Assembly (NCBI GenBank): GCA_012516855.1
Contig: JAAYWB010000058.1
Location: 1 to 64,000 of the forward strand
Direction of reading: 5' to 3'
From: Candidatus Cloacimonadota bacterium
GTDB taxonomy: Bacteria; Cloacimonadota; Cloacimonadia; Cloacimonadales; Cloacimonadaceae
Length of the DNA: 64,000 nt
Position numbers and translations under genes: made by a program. The notes under the pieces are model-generated. The model was not told the DNA's origin and made no database searches. It was given only the letters and a program-made list of their open reading frames with translations. This document shows, piece by piece, positions 51,399 to 61,114 of the stretch. Within the stretch, counting starts at the first letter, position 1, and every line of letters begins with the position of its first letter.

Positions 51399-53042
51399 TC
51401 AGTCCGTGGCACGCACAACCAGGTCGCGGCCGGTGCTTTTGGCGGTGTAGAGGGCTGCATCGATGCGGGCGATGTGTTCCTCCAGCTCGCTCTGTTTGAG
51501 GCAAGCGGGGCAACTTGCCCAGCCGATGCTAACGCTTATGCGGATGGGATTGCCCTGCCAGCTAAAACGTTGGTTTTTCACCTTGCGGCGAAGCTCCTCC
51601 ATCATTTCAGACATGCGTTCCGGGTCCACGTCGAAAAGTACAAGCAGGAATTCCTCACCGCCATAGCGGATAACGGCATCGCTCTTGCGGAATGAGGACT
51701 GCAGCAGCCTGGCCAGGCTTTTCAGCACCTGGTCGCCGGCAAGGTGCCCCAGTTGGTCATTCACGCTCTTGAAATAGTCGATGTCGAGGATGGCCAGGCA
51801 GACAGGCACTTTATGTCGTGCTGCCAATTGGAAGGCGTGGTAGAGGTTGTTGGTCAGGTAGCGGCGGTTTTTGAGGCCAGTGAGGTTGTCCGTTATGGAG
51901 AGTTCCTCCACTTGGCGGAGCAGTTTTTTTATGGTGCTGTAGTTTTCGTGCAGGGTTTCCACGTAGGCATTGTTCTGCAGGCTGATCTGGCTGCTCAAGT
52001 CCACCACTCGCTGCTGCAGGTAGCTCATGGATTGGGCATATTGGTCGTCGCGGAGGTTGGCACGCAGAAAAAGGGATAGATTTCGCAGGTGGGACCAGCT
52101 TTTGTGCAGATAGTAGTTAGAATGCTGAAATTCCCGGATTGACTGGGGAAAGCTGGATTTCACAGCCGACAGGTAGTTGCCAGCAAAAAAGTGGAGATAC
52201 TGAAGCTGCTGCACGCTGAGCAGGGAAGAGGAGTGGCGGAACAGAAGCTTGGTGTAGAGCATCTTTTCGCTGGGATTGGCGTGGCGGTGTTCCTGGTCGA
52301 AGAGCTCATACAAAAGGGTGGCGGAGAGAAGGTCCTTCCGCTGACGGAGCCGGGCGCCGAACCTGTGCAAAACCTTCTTGCGGAGGGCGGTGTCGCGTCC
52401 CCAGTTGATCATCCTCACCCATCTGAGGATGAGGTAGAGCGCGGTGGCGGCACCGTCCAGGCGGTAGTATTCACAAATGATGTTCAGCCACAGGGTTGAG
52501 AAGCTGATGCGTTTCCCCCGCTTTTGGAGAATGCGGGCCAAAGAAAGCAGCCAGATGATGTAGAGACGGGGCTTTTCCAGGGAGATTTGTGGTTCCAGCT
52601 CTTTGCGCAGGGGTCCGGCGCTGTCCAGATCGCCCATCAGGGTAAGCAGCCAAAAGAGTTCCAGGCGGTAAAAGAGCTTTTTATCCTCTTCGCTGGGACC
52701 CCCGGGGAAGATAAGGCTCAGAGCGGTCTGGGTTTCCTGGAGAGGGTCGAGGGGGAAGCTGTCCAGATACTTGAAGAAAGGTAGCAGCTGGCTTTTACTT
52801 TGCACCGCCTCGGAACGCAGCAGCCCCACCAGTTGCTCAATGATGTTGGCACAGCGGAAGCGGGTTTCGCGCTGGGACGGTTCGCGGCCGGGCCTGCCTG
52901 AACCCTGGGCCAGGATGATGTTGATCAGATACTCGCGCTGCGGCCCACTGGAATCCAGCAGTAGGGCCAGCATTTCGCGCAGACCCTTTTTGCGGCGCCA
53001 GCTCACCGGTATCGGGGTTTTGGCATCAGTCCCGTCGGTCAT
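51399..53042 (-). CDS. Diguanylate cyclase with helical N-terminal sensor region
   Basis: 547 residues. The C-terminal GGDEF domain (about 385-545) makes cyclic-di-GMP from two GTP. The active site reads RYGGEEF (GGEEF at 461-465), NLTGLKNRRYL opens the domain, and the RxxD inhibitory site is RKSD (452-455), so product inhibition is likely. The first about 370 residues are all-helical and TPR-like, with a coiled coil (LHENYSTIKKLLRQVEELS) just before the cyclase that probably dimerises it. No membrane segment is seen. GGAG precedes the ATG. It sits between the DivIC-like and the sugar ATPase genes. Confidence 0.93.
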   Translation of the reverse strand: MTDGTDAKTPIPVSWRRKKGLREMLALLLDSSGPQREYLINIILAQGSGRPGREPSQRETRFRCANIIEQLVGLLRSEAVQSKSQLLPFFKYLDSFPLDPLQETQTALSLIFPGGPSEEDKKLFYRLELFWLLTLMGDLDSAGPLRKELEPQISLEKPRLYIIWLLSLARILQKRGKRISFSTLWLNIICEYYRLDGAATALYLILRWVRMINWGRDTALRKKVLHRFGARLRQRKDLLSATLLYELFDQEHRHANPSEKMLYTKLLFRHSSSLLSVQQLQYLHFFAGNYLSAVKSSFPQSIREFQHSNYYLHKSWSHLRNLSLFLRANLRDDQYAQSMSYLQQRVVDLSSQISLQNNAYVETLHENYSTIKKLLRQVEELSITDNLTGLKNRRYLTNNLYHAFQLAARHKVPVCLAILDIDYFKSVNDQLGHLAGDQVLKSLARLLQSSFRKSDAVIRYGGEEFLLVLFDVDPERMSEMMEELRRKVKNQRFSWQGNPIRISVSIGWASCPACLKQSELEEHIARIDAALYTAKSTGRDLVVRATD

Positions 53043-53097
53043 TCAGGCTCCAAATGGCAATGCGGGCCCCTCTGCCCGGCAAAATCCAGGCGGGGAT

Positions 53098-53442
53098 TCA
53101 TTTTTCTCCGTTCTTACCGGCCTTTGTGGCCATGCTGTCTTCCTGGGCTGGCTTGAAAATATAGGCGGTCTCATCCTCGGCGTAGATGCCCAAAGTGGCG
53201 CGGATGGCGCGTTTACGTTCTTCCGGATCAGTCTTCAGCCGCTGGTTTTCCTGCTTGAGGCTGTCGTTCTGAGCCTCCAGCGCTTCCACCAGTTTCTCTT
53301 TCCTGGCGGCGCTTTGCTGCAAGCGCCATTTCTGGTAAAAACTGTTGCTGCCCCAGAACAGTATCCAACTCAGGATGAACAGGAACAGGGCGATGTAGAT
53401 AAAGTTGAAAAGGGCTTTATGCTTGGGCTGTTGTTTTTTCAT
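53098..53442 (-). CDS. DivIC/FtsB-like septum protein
   Basis: 114 residues. A basic start (MKKQQPKHK) is followed by one membrane helix (about 11-31, FNFIYIALFLFILSWILFWG), then a coiled coil (KEKLVEALEAQNDSLKQENQRLKTDPEE), then the short conserved end RAIRATLGIYAEDETAYIF. This is the DivIC/FtsB layout of small bitopic divisome proteins that join FtsL and FtsQ. The ATGA start overlaps the DUF362 stop by four bases. Division role is inferred from fold and family. Confidence 0.8.
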   Translation of the reverse strand: MKKQQPKHKALFNFIYIALFLFILSWILFWGSNSFYQKWRLQQSAARKEKLVEALEAQNDSLKQENQRLKTDPEERKRAIRATLGIYAEDETAYIFKPAQEDSMATKAGKNGEK

Positions 53443-54563
53443 TTTTCGATCATCCTGGTGAGAAAGGTTTTATGGATATCCACCGCGCCGTGGAGACACA
53501 TCTCGTGGCAGCACATGCACTTGATGCACTTGCGGGGATCGATTTTGGGCAGGGTGAATCTGCCGGGAGGGGAAATCGCCTGCACGGGACAGCTTTGCAC
53601 GCAGATGCCGCATTTTTTGCAGCGGTCGCTGATAAAGGGCCGCTTGCTGTAATAACGCTGCACCAGATGCCGGGCGAAACGGGGCACGCGGCGCAGGACG
53701 CGGTAGCTGTATTTCACGGCACGGATGTCCACATCGGGCAGTGTGAAATTGCGAAAACTTGTGGGTACCTGAACCCGGGAAGGCAGCACCCCGTCCATCT
53801 GCAGCGCTTCGCTGAGGTAGGGAACGTCGTCAAGGCGGAAACCCATCATCCTCGCAGCGGTGAAATCAAGCGAGGATGCGGAACGCGAACCCAGCAGCAG
53901 GCCGAATTTCCTCACTCTGCCTCCGGAAGGGCCGATCCCGTCCATTCCCAGGATGCCGTCGATGAAGCTGTAAGAAAGCCGGGCGCGGGTCAGCCCGTAA
54001 AGCGCCAGTAGCAGATGGGAAAAATCCACAGAATTGGGATAGCGGCTGTGGTAATCGGTCTTAATCAAGCCGGGCACAAGGCCGTAGAGGTTTTTGAGGG
54101 CGCCGGTGAAACCCACCAGGCCGTGAGTCTTGTATTTGCCTATGTTGATCACGATTCCGCACTGCCAGAAGACCTCGGAAATCTTAACTGGAATCCCGTT
54201 CCATTTGAGCTCGCGGTAGCCGGAGGTGGAAAGGTTCACCAGCTTCACGGGATAGCGGCTGGCCAGGTCTTTGAGCCCGCAGGCCTGCCAAACCTGTTCC
54301 ACGTCGGCTGTTCCGCCGGGGCTGTCGCCGATCCAGACCTCTTTGCCGAGCTCCAGAAAATGGCGGATCAATGCTTCCAGCAGCACCGGATGGGTGGTGA
54401 CAGCCCGTTCCGGGGGAAAAGCGCCCAAAAGATTCGGTTTCAGCAAAACCCGTTTGCTGCGCTTTATCCTGATTCGGTTTGCGTGGCCCAGAAAATCAGC
54501 CACCGCGGCCTCAAGCTGCTGCAGGTCGTATGTTTCAATCCTGCGAATCTGGACTTTTGGCAT
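53439..54563 (-). CDS. DUF362 protein with C-terminal double 4Fe-4S ferredoxin
   Basis: 374 residues. The DUF362 part (about 1-290) shows KRVLLKPNLLGAFPPERAVTT, DSPGGTADVEQVW, NIGKYKTHGLVGFTGALKNLYG and FIDGILGMDGIGPSGG. The C-terminus carries two clusters: CKKCGICVQSCP and CIKCMCCHEMC, giving two 4Fe-4S. It probably passes electrons to an unknown partner or acts on a metallic cofactor; the family has no agreed function. The start overlaps the previous stop by one base (TGATG) and its end overlaps the DivIC-like start. Cytoplasmic. Confidence 0.88.
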   Translation of the reverse strand: MPKVQIRRIETYDLQQLEAAVADFLGHANRIRIKRSKRVLLKPNLLGAFPPERAVTTHPVLLEALIRHFLELGKEVWIGDSPGGTADVEQVWQACGLKDLASRYPVKLVNLSTSGYRELKWNGIPVKISEVFWQCGIVINIGKYKTHGLVGFTGALKNLYGLVPGLIKTDYHSRYPNSVDFSHLLLALYGLTRARLSYSFIDGILGMDGIGPSGGRVRKFGLLLGSRSASSLDFTAARMMGFRLDDVPYLSEALQMDGVLPSRVQVPTSFRNFTLPDVDIRAVKYSYRVLRRVPRFARHLVQRYYSKRPFISDRCKKCGICVQSCPVQAISPPGRFTLPKIDPRKCIKCMCCHEMCLHGAVDIHKTFLTRMIEK

Positions 54564-55762
54564 CAGTCGAAATAGAGGAAGTTCTTGCGCTTGAAGGCGC
54601 TGAAAAAGAGGTCTGCGGAAAGGCTGACCTGGGCGATGGGGGCCTGCCCGGCCACGTCTATCAGGCCGGAAAGGTTCACCCGCACGTCAGGATGGTTCCA
54701 GGAAGTGCCCAGGGTGAGGATATGCTGATTGTTCTTGCCCACCCGGCCCTGGGGCAGCACGGCAGCCCACCAGATGGAGATGGTGTCCGAACAGGCGTCA
54801 GGGATCAGGAAATTCCCTTCCCAAACCTGCGGATGGTAGATATAGCCGGCGCGGTAAGTATAACGCCTGATGGTCTTTTCCATGCCCGCGTGGAAGGTGT
54901 AGCGGTCCTTGAAGGCATCGCTGATGGTGCTGCACTGCTCATAATCCACCTCGGCGGTGAAGACGGCGTTGTTTTTGTTGTAAGCCACGCCAAGAGCCAG
55001 GTTTAGAGGCAGCCGGGTATCGTATTGGGCGAATTTGAGGTCCCAATTAACGTTCTGCTGTGGCACCATGCTAAGGCCGGCACTCAGGGATTCGCCGCTG
55101 TAAAGCAGCCCCAGTTGCGGCCTGAGCACATATTTGTCGCTAATGATGCGCTCGAACGAACGCAGGAAAGTCACGTCGCCCAGATGGTAGATCTGGTTGT
55201 GCAAGTTCAATCCCACGTGGAAGTTGTCCTTGTGCCAGGCAGCGTTGGCGGTAAGCTGGTTCAGGAAAAAGCTTGGATAGCGCATGATGAGGCCGTAGCC
55301 CATGTTGACTTCCACGCCGAAATTATCCACCTTGATGCTTTTTGGCATACTATAAAGAAGGCCGTAAGTAAAATTGGGGCCGATAGTTCCGCCGCCGCCA
55401 ACGATTCCCACCGGCACGGGTGAGAGCATATTCTCTTTGGTCATGCGGTAGTAAACGGAGGTGTCGGCCATCGCGTAAATATCGCTTTCCACCGGAGGTT
55501 TTACCAGCATTTCCAGATGCAGCGAGGCCTTGTCCGGACGGTAGCCGGCGGGATTTTTGAGCACGTTGTCCACTCCCCCGAGGATGGCCAGGCCGGTGTA
55601 GCCGCGCCCCATCGCGCTGGTGGACATGTAGTTGCGCGTAAAACTGTCAAAAATGGGATTCACGTATTGGGGTTGGGGAAAGTTCAAGGCGTCGGGGGAT
55701 TGGGCAGACAGCGCTGTGCCCAGCAGCCCCAGCAAAAGCAGACAAATAATGTTTCTGCGCAT
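54563..55762 (-). CDS. FadL/PorV-like outer-membrane barrel protein
   Basis: 399 residues. GGAG precedes the ATG. Signal peptide MRRNIICLLLLGLLGTALSAQ. After it, SAMGRGYTGLAILGGVDNVLKNPAGY resembles the N-terminal plug and NPA motif of FadL/TodX and PorV-type barrels. The rest consists of amphipathic strands (FSRFS-like girdles such as SLSADLFFSAFKRKNFLYF at the end). Members move hydrophobic molecules or act in type IX secretion (PorV/LptO); which applies is unclear. It lies 14 bases after purA and one base before DUF362. Confidence 0.72.
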   Translation of the reverse strand: MRRNIICLLLLGLLGTALSAQSPDALNFPQPQYVNPIFDSFTRNYMSTSAMGRGYTGLAILGGVDNVLKNPAGYRPDKASLHLEMLVKPPVESDIYAMADTSVYYRMTKENMLSPVPVGIVGGGGTIGPNFTYGLLYSMPKSIKVDNFGVEVNMGYGLIMRYPSFFLNQLTANAAWHKDNFHVGLNLHNQIYHLGDVTFLRSFERIISDKYVLRPQLGLLYSGESLSAGLSMVPQQNVNWDLKFAQYDTRLPLNLALGVAYNKNNAVFTAEVDYEQCSTISDAFKDRYTFHAGMEKTIRRYTYRAGYIYHPQVWEGNFLIPDACSDTISIWWAAVLPQGRVGKNNQHILTLGTSWNHPDVRVNLSGLIDVAGQAPIAQVSLSADLFFSAFKRKNFLYFD

Positions 55763-55776
55763 GGTTATATCTCCAT

Positions 55777-57033
<1,257 letters not shown>

Positions 57034-57215
57034 TTATCGCTCCCTTAGGTTCGTAAAAGCATTATTTTACCCCTATGTTTTCCTGTCAAATGCTTTTTTG
57101 GGCTTGGGGCGCCGCAGGCTCGAACGGGTTTCAAAGATGCGATTACGCGCGGATAAATCGGCTTTTGTGTATATGAACTGGCCTGATGTCATTCCCCGCA
57201 AAAGAGCGAAGCGAT

Positions 57216-57348
57216 GCTGTCTGGTCCTTAAGGCCCTTCCTTGTGGTTCAGATTCGCCTCCCGCACAATGGCCGCACTTGATGCGAGTATTATCCGGGAG
57301 GCATGGGAGGGGTATAGTCGTGAGGGTTAAGGGTGCGGCAGACAGGAC
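57216..57348 (+). repeat. Dispersed palindromic element, copy E
   Basis: CTGTCTGGTCCTTAAGGCCC, GCCTCCCGCA, TTGATGCGAG, CGGGAGGCATGGGAGG, GGGTTAAGGGTGCGGCAGAC. It sits in the 501-base gap between the divergent purA and lipoprotein genes. Elsewhere in that gap only a TTGACA at 57434-57439 is notable. Confidence 0.75.
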
Positions 57349-57534
57349 TAGGCAGGGGGTAAGTTTCTGGGTATCAAATGAAAGAAAATCCCTCCGGCTC
57401 CCACCGCCGTTACTGTATCAGTGGCAAGATAATGCTTGACATCAGGACAGCGGGTCGAAAGCTTGATTTTAATAGGTTTTATCAGCCTGAATTATTTGGA
57501 CTGGCAAAGCTTAAAGCTAAAGAGAGGTGTAAAC

Positions 57535-58155
57535 ATGAAACGCATGTATTTACTGCTCCTGCCGCTGTTGGCGCTCCTGTTTCTCGCGGCTTGCGAATCC
57601 GGCGGCAATTTCCGCGTGATCAACCGAACCTCATATCCGGTGTACGTCACGCTCGACGATGAGGCGGAGTTTGCCATTCCCGCAGGCACGGAGCACACTT
57701 TCGAGGTTGCCACCGCCAACCAGCACATCTTCAATCCCGACGTGAGCGTGGAAGTGCCGGTGCGCCTGGTGGGCGAAACTTTCCAGATCTACGACGAGGG
57801 TAACGAGGTTTTCACCGACACCACCAGGGTGGTTATCCACGCCGGGAAAACAACCAGCGTCTTTGTCGATCCCAACCGTGCCAGTTTCAAGGTGGTCAAT
57901 AACAGCAGCCAGTACATAATCCAGGCCAAATTGTTCAAGCACAATTTCGTGGGCGTGGTCGCCTCCAACGATACGGGGCCCATAGCTCCGGGAAGATTCG
58001 TCTATCTGCCTGTGGAATATGCCACAAGCAGCAACAACTTTTACTACTATGCCACCGTTCAGATGGAAGACGGGGCCACCTACAATTACGGCGACGAAAC
58101 CAACATCCTGGCCGTTGATCAGCAGTTTTTGATCACCATCACCGACCCTGAATAA
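57535..58155 (+). CDS. Lipoprotein of unknown function
   Basis: 206 residues from ATG 57535, preceded by GAGAGGTG; an in-frame ATG 99 bases upstream lacks such a site and would bury the signal. Lipobox LAAC is at residues 16-19. The mature part is made of beta strands: FRVINRTSYPVYVTLDDE, TTRVVIHAGKTTSVFVD, ASFKVVNNSSQYIIQAKL. This looks like two immunoglobulin-like or jelly-roll domains, possibly a duplicated module (FRVINRT.. and FKVVNNS..). No family recognised. The M16 peptidase gene follows nine bases later, so it may be its envelope partner. Confidence 0.7.
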   Translation: MKRMYLLLLPLLALLFLAACESGGNFRVINRTSYPVYVTLDDEAEFAIPAGTEHTFEVATANQHIFNPDVSVEVPVRLVGETFQIYDEGNEVFTDTTRVVIHAGKTTSVFVDPNRASFKVVNNSSQYIIQAKLFKHNFVGVVASNDTGPIAPGRFVYLPVEYATSSNNFYYYATVQMEDGATYNYGDETNILAVDQQFLITITDPE

Positions 58156-58164
58156 AGGAATTAA

Positions 58165-60981
58165 ATGAACCCCAACGCCAAGCTTTTCGTGACCCTCATC
58201 CTGACGGCCCTGCTAGCAGGGCTTTTCGCCCAGCCGGCGGAAATGATGCAAATCCCCCTCCAGCAGGACCCCGCCGTTCTTTCCGGCCAGCTTGCCAACG
58301 GCCTCTCCTATTACATCATGCGCAACCCCAAACCCGCCAACCTAGCCGAATTGCGGCTCTATGTGGATGTGGGCTCCGTGAATGAAGACGCGGACCAGCT
58401 TGGCCTGGCACATTTCACGGAACACATGGCCTTCAACGGCACCAAAAACTTTGCCAAAAACGAGGTGGTGGAATACCTTTCCTCCATCGGGATGGGTTAT
58501 TACAACGGCCTCAACGCCATGACCAGCTACGACTACACGGTTTACCAACTGAAAATACCCACCGATGACAGCGCCAAGCTGAACCAGGGGCTGTTGATCC
58601 TTTCCGACATGGCCCACCAGGTGAGTTTCGAGGCTTCGGAAATCGAACGCGAGCGCGGCGTTATCATTGAGGAATGGAGGCTGGGACAGGATGCCGGCAG
58701 CCGGGTCAGGGATGCCCAGAATGCCGTTTTTCTGGCCGGTTCGCGCTACTCGGAACGTTCGCCAATCGGCAAACGGGAAGTTCTGGAAAGCTTTGAGCAT
58801 GACACCATCAAACGTTTTTACCGCGATTGGTACCGTCCCGACCTCCAAAGCGTGGTGATCGTGGGCGATTTTGAGCCGCAAGACATGCTGGCGCTGGTGG
58901 AGCGGTATTTCGGCGTTATACCCAAACGTGAGGAAGTTCGCCCCAGAGAGGATTTCAGCGTTCCCGAAAACCTTGCCCCCCAGGCCATTGTGACCACCGA
59001 TCCCGAATATCCGAACAACCTGCTGCAGGTGATGTGGAAAAAGGACGTCCAGCGGATGAGCAATTTGGGCGAGTATTATGACAACCTAAAGACTTCTCTG
59101 TTCTACACCATGCTCAATCTCCGCCTGGAAGAGAAAAGCAAAACAGCCGATCCGCCCTATTCCTTCGCCGCCGCCACCGAATATCCGCTGCTACGAACGA
59201 TGTCCGCGGCGATGATGTTCGCGATGTACACCCAAGGCAAGTCGGAAGAGGCTTTGCGCACCGTCCTCACCGAGGCGGAGCGGGTGCAGCGTTACGGCTT
59301 TTTGCCCAGCGAGTTCGAACGCGCCAAAATTGACATTCTGCGTGGCGCCGAGCAGGATGTGGCTGAGCAGGGCACCCGTGAATCCGGCCGCATCGCCTGG
59401 GAAATCGTGGACGCCGTTTCCAACCAGAATGTCTTTACCAGCGCGGAATTCCGTCAGATGCTTACCCAGGAACTGATCCAGGCCATCACCCTGGAAGAGG
59501 TGAACGCACTGGTGGAAAACCTGATCCAGGACAAGAACATGTTCATCGGCCTGGCTGGCCCCCAAAAAGAAGGATTGACCTATCCTACCAAAGAGCGCCT
59601 TTTGGAAATCGCCAGCGGAGTGAACAGCCTGGAAATCGAGCCCTATGAAGATAAAACCGTGAACGAGCCTCTGCTTGAGGTAATCCCGGAGCCGGTGGCA
59701 ATAAAGAAGGAAAGCTTTGATGCCAAATCCGGCGTGAACATCTGGACCCTGGCCAACGGGGTGAAGGTTTACGCCAAGAAAACGGATTTCAAGAACGACG
59801 AAGTGCTGCTCCAAGCCATCAGCCCCGGCGGATTCAGCCGCTATGACACAACCGACGTTCCCGCTGCCAGACTGGTTTCTGGCTATATCAGCGATGCCGG
59901 GTTCGGCAAATTCGACGCCATCTCGCTGGGTAAGGCGACCGCCGGCAAAGTGGCCAGGGTGAATCTGAGCGTTGACACTTACCAGGAATCTTTCGACGCT
60001 TCCTGCTCGCCCAAAGACATGGAACTGATGTTCCAGATGCTGCACCAGTACGCCGTCAATCCCAGATTTGACCGCGCTGATTTTGCCTCCTACCTCCAGC
60101 GCACGAAAACCTTTTACCAAAACAGGAACCTGGACCCGATGAACGTGTTCATGGACCGGGTCCAGAAAGAGCTCTACCAAAACCATCCTTACGCCAAGAG
60201 CCTGGCCGACGCGGATTTCGACACCATCGACATGGATGCAGTGGAACGGATTTTCCGGGACCGCTTTGCCGATTTTTCTGATTTTAGCTTCGTGATTGTT
60301 GGCAATTTCGACCCGGAACAGCTGAAAACCTATTGCCGGACCTATCTGGGCAACCTTCCCTGCGGCGGCAGGCTCGAAAAGCCCAAGGATGTAAACATCC
60401 GCCTGAGAAAGGGCTTACAGTCCATCTGGTTCAATATGGGCTCCACAGACCGCGCCTTCGCGTCCACCTTACTGAACGGAAAATACAACTCCAGCACCAA
60501 AAACAAGGTGATGCTGGACGCCCTGGAGTTTGTGCTCAATGAAAAACTGCGGGAAAACATCCGCGAGGAACGCAGCGGGGTCTATTTCATCCAGGCCTGG
60601 CAATCCACCACCAGCTACCCCGATTCCCGCTACACCGTCGGCACCATGATGGGTTGTGCCCCGGCGCGTTTGAAAGAGCTCAACGACGCCATCTTCGCCA
60701 CCCTGGACAGCCTCCGCGCCGGTAATATCGACAAGCGCTACCTCGTCGCGGCCAACGCCACTCTCCGGCAGCAGTTTGACGAGAACATCAAATCCAACCG
60801 TTTCTGGATTTACCAGCTCAAGTCCGACATCTGGCAAGGCAGGAAGCTCGCCTCATTCCTGGACGAACCCGCTTTCTTCGATCAGATCGACCTGAAAAAC
60901 ATCGCCAAAGCCGCCAAGAAATACCTGCGCTTCGGTAAAAACCAACTGTCGGTCTTTATGCTGCCCCAAGTCCAGGAGTGA
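58165..60981 (+). CDS. M16-family zinc peptidase, exported
   Basis: 938 residues, two-lobed M16 layout. A signal-like segment (1-22, FVTLILTALLAGLFAQ) sends it to the periplasm. The inverted zinc motif HxxEH is HFTEH (83-87), preceded by ELRLYVDVGSVNEDADQLGLA. A downstream Glu needed for zinc lies in EIERERGVIIEEWRLGQD near 160. A second, catalytically inactive lobe occupies about 520-930 with ERSGVYFIQAWQSTT. Such enzymes degrade short peptides or process leader peptides in the envelope. AAGGA precedes the ATG; the lipoprotein gene is just upstream. Confidence 0.9.
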   Translation: MNPNAKLFVTLILTALLAGLFAQPAEMMQIPLQQDPAVLSGQLANGLSYYIMRNPKPANLAELRLYVDVGSVNEDADQLGLAHFTEHMAFNGTKNFAKNEVVEYLSSIGMGYYNGLNAMTSYDYTVYQLKIPTDDSAKLNQGLLILSDMAHQVSFEASEIERERGVIIEEWRLGQDAGSRVRDAQNAVFLAGSRYSERSPIGKREVLESFEHDTIKRFYRDWYRPDLQSVVIVGDFEPQDMLALVERYFGVIPKREEVRPREDFSVPENLAPQAIVTTDPEYPNNLLQVMWKKDVQRMSNLGEYYDNLKTSLFYTMLNLRLEEKSKTADPPYSFAAATEYPLLRTMSAAMMFAMYTQGKSEEALRTVLTEAERVQRYGFLPSEFERAKIDILRGAEQDVAEQGTRESGRIAWEIVDAVSNQNVFTSAEFRQMLTQELIQAITLEEVNALVENLIQDKNMFIGLAGPQKEGLTYPTKERLLEIASGVNSLEIEPYEDKTVNEPLLEVIPEPVAIKKESFDAKSGVNIWTLANGVKVYAKKTDFKNDEVLLQAISPGGFSRYDTTDVPAARLVSGYISDAGFGKFDAISLGKATAGKVARVNLSVDTYQESFDASCSPKDMELMFQMLHQYAVNPRFDRADFASYLQRTKTFYQNRNLDPMNVFMDRVQKELYQNHPYAKSLADADFDTIDMDAVERIFRDRFADFSDFSFVIVGNFDPEQLKTYCRTYLGNLPCGGRLEKPKDVNIRLRKGLQSIWFNMGSTDRAFASTLLNGKYNSSTKNKVMLDALEFVLNEKLRENIREERSGVYFIQAWQSTTSYPDSRYTVGTMMGCAPARLKELNDAIFATLDSLRAGNIDKRYLVAANATLRQQFDENIKSNRFWIYQLKSDIWQGRKLASFLDEPAFFDQIDLKNIAKAAKKYLRFGKNQLSVFMLPQVQE

Positions 60982-61060
60982 ATAGAGCGGAAGCCAGCCC
61001 GGAAAGGAAACATTTACCTCATCAAATTGGTTGACACAAAGCCGCCATCCAAAAGTAGGG

Positions 61061-61088
61061 TTGCTGTATCAGTATAAAATAGTATAAA
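61061..61088 (+). promoter_or_regulatory. Promoter of nifJ
   Basis: TTGCTG at 61061-61066, 16-base spacer, TATAAA at 61083-61088. A further TTGACA is at 61031. The leader is about 20 bases long. Confidence 0.5.
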
Positions 61089-61105
61089 TAAAGATAGATA
61101 AGGAG

Positions 61106-61114
61106 TTATCCACA
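61106..61114 (+). promoter_or_regulatory. DnaA-box-like 9-mer at the nifJ start
   Basis: TTATCCACA at 61106-61114 ends with the A of the nifJ start codon. It is a perfect consensus box 28 kb from the dnaA clusters. A single box could link nifJ expression to DnaA, or be chance; another perfect 9-mer occurs inside the fumarase alpha gene at 45573-45581. Confidence 0.35.
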
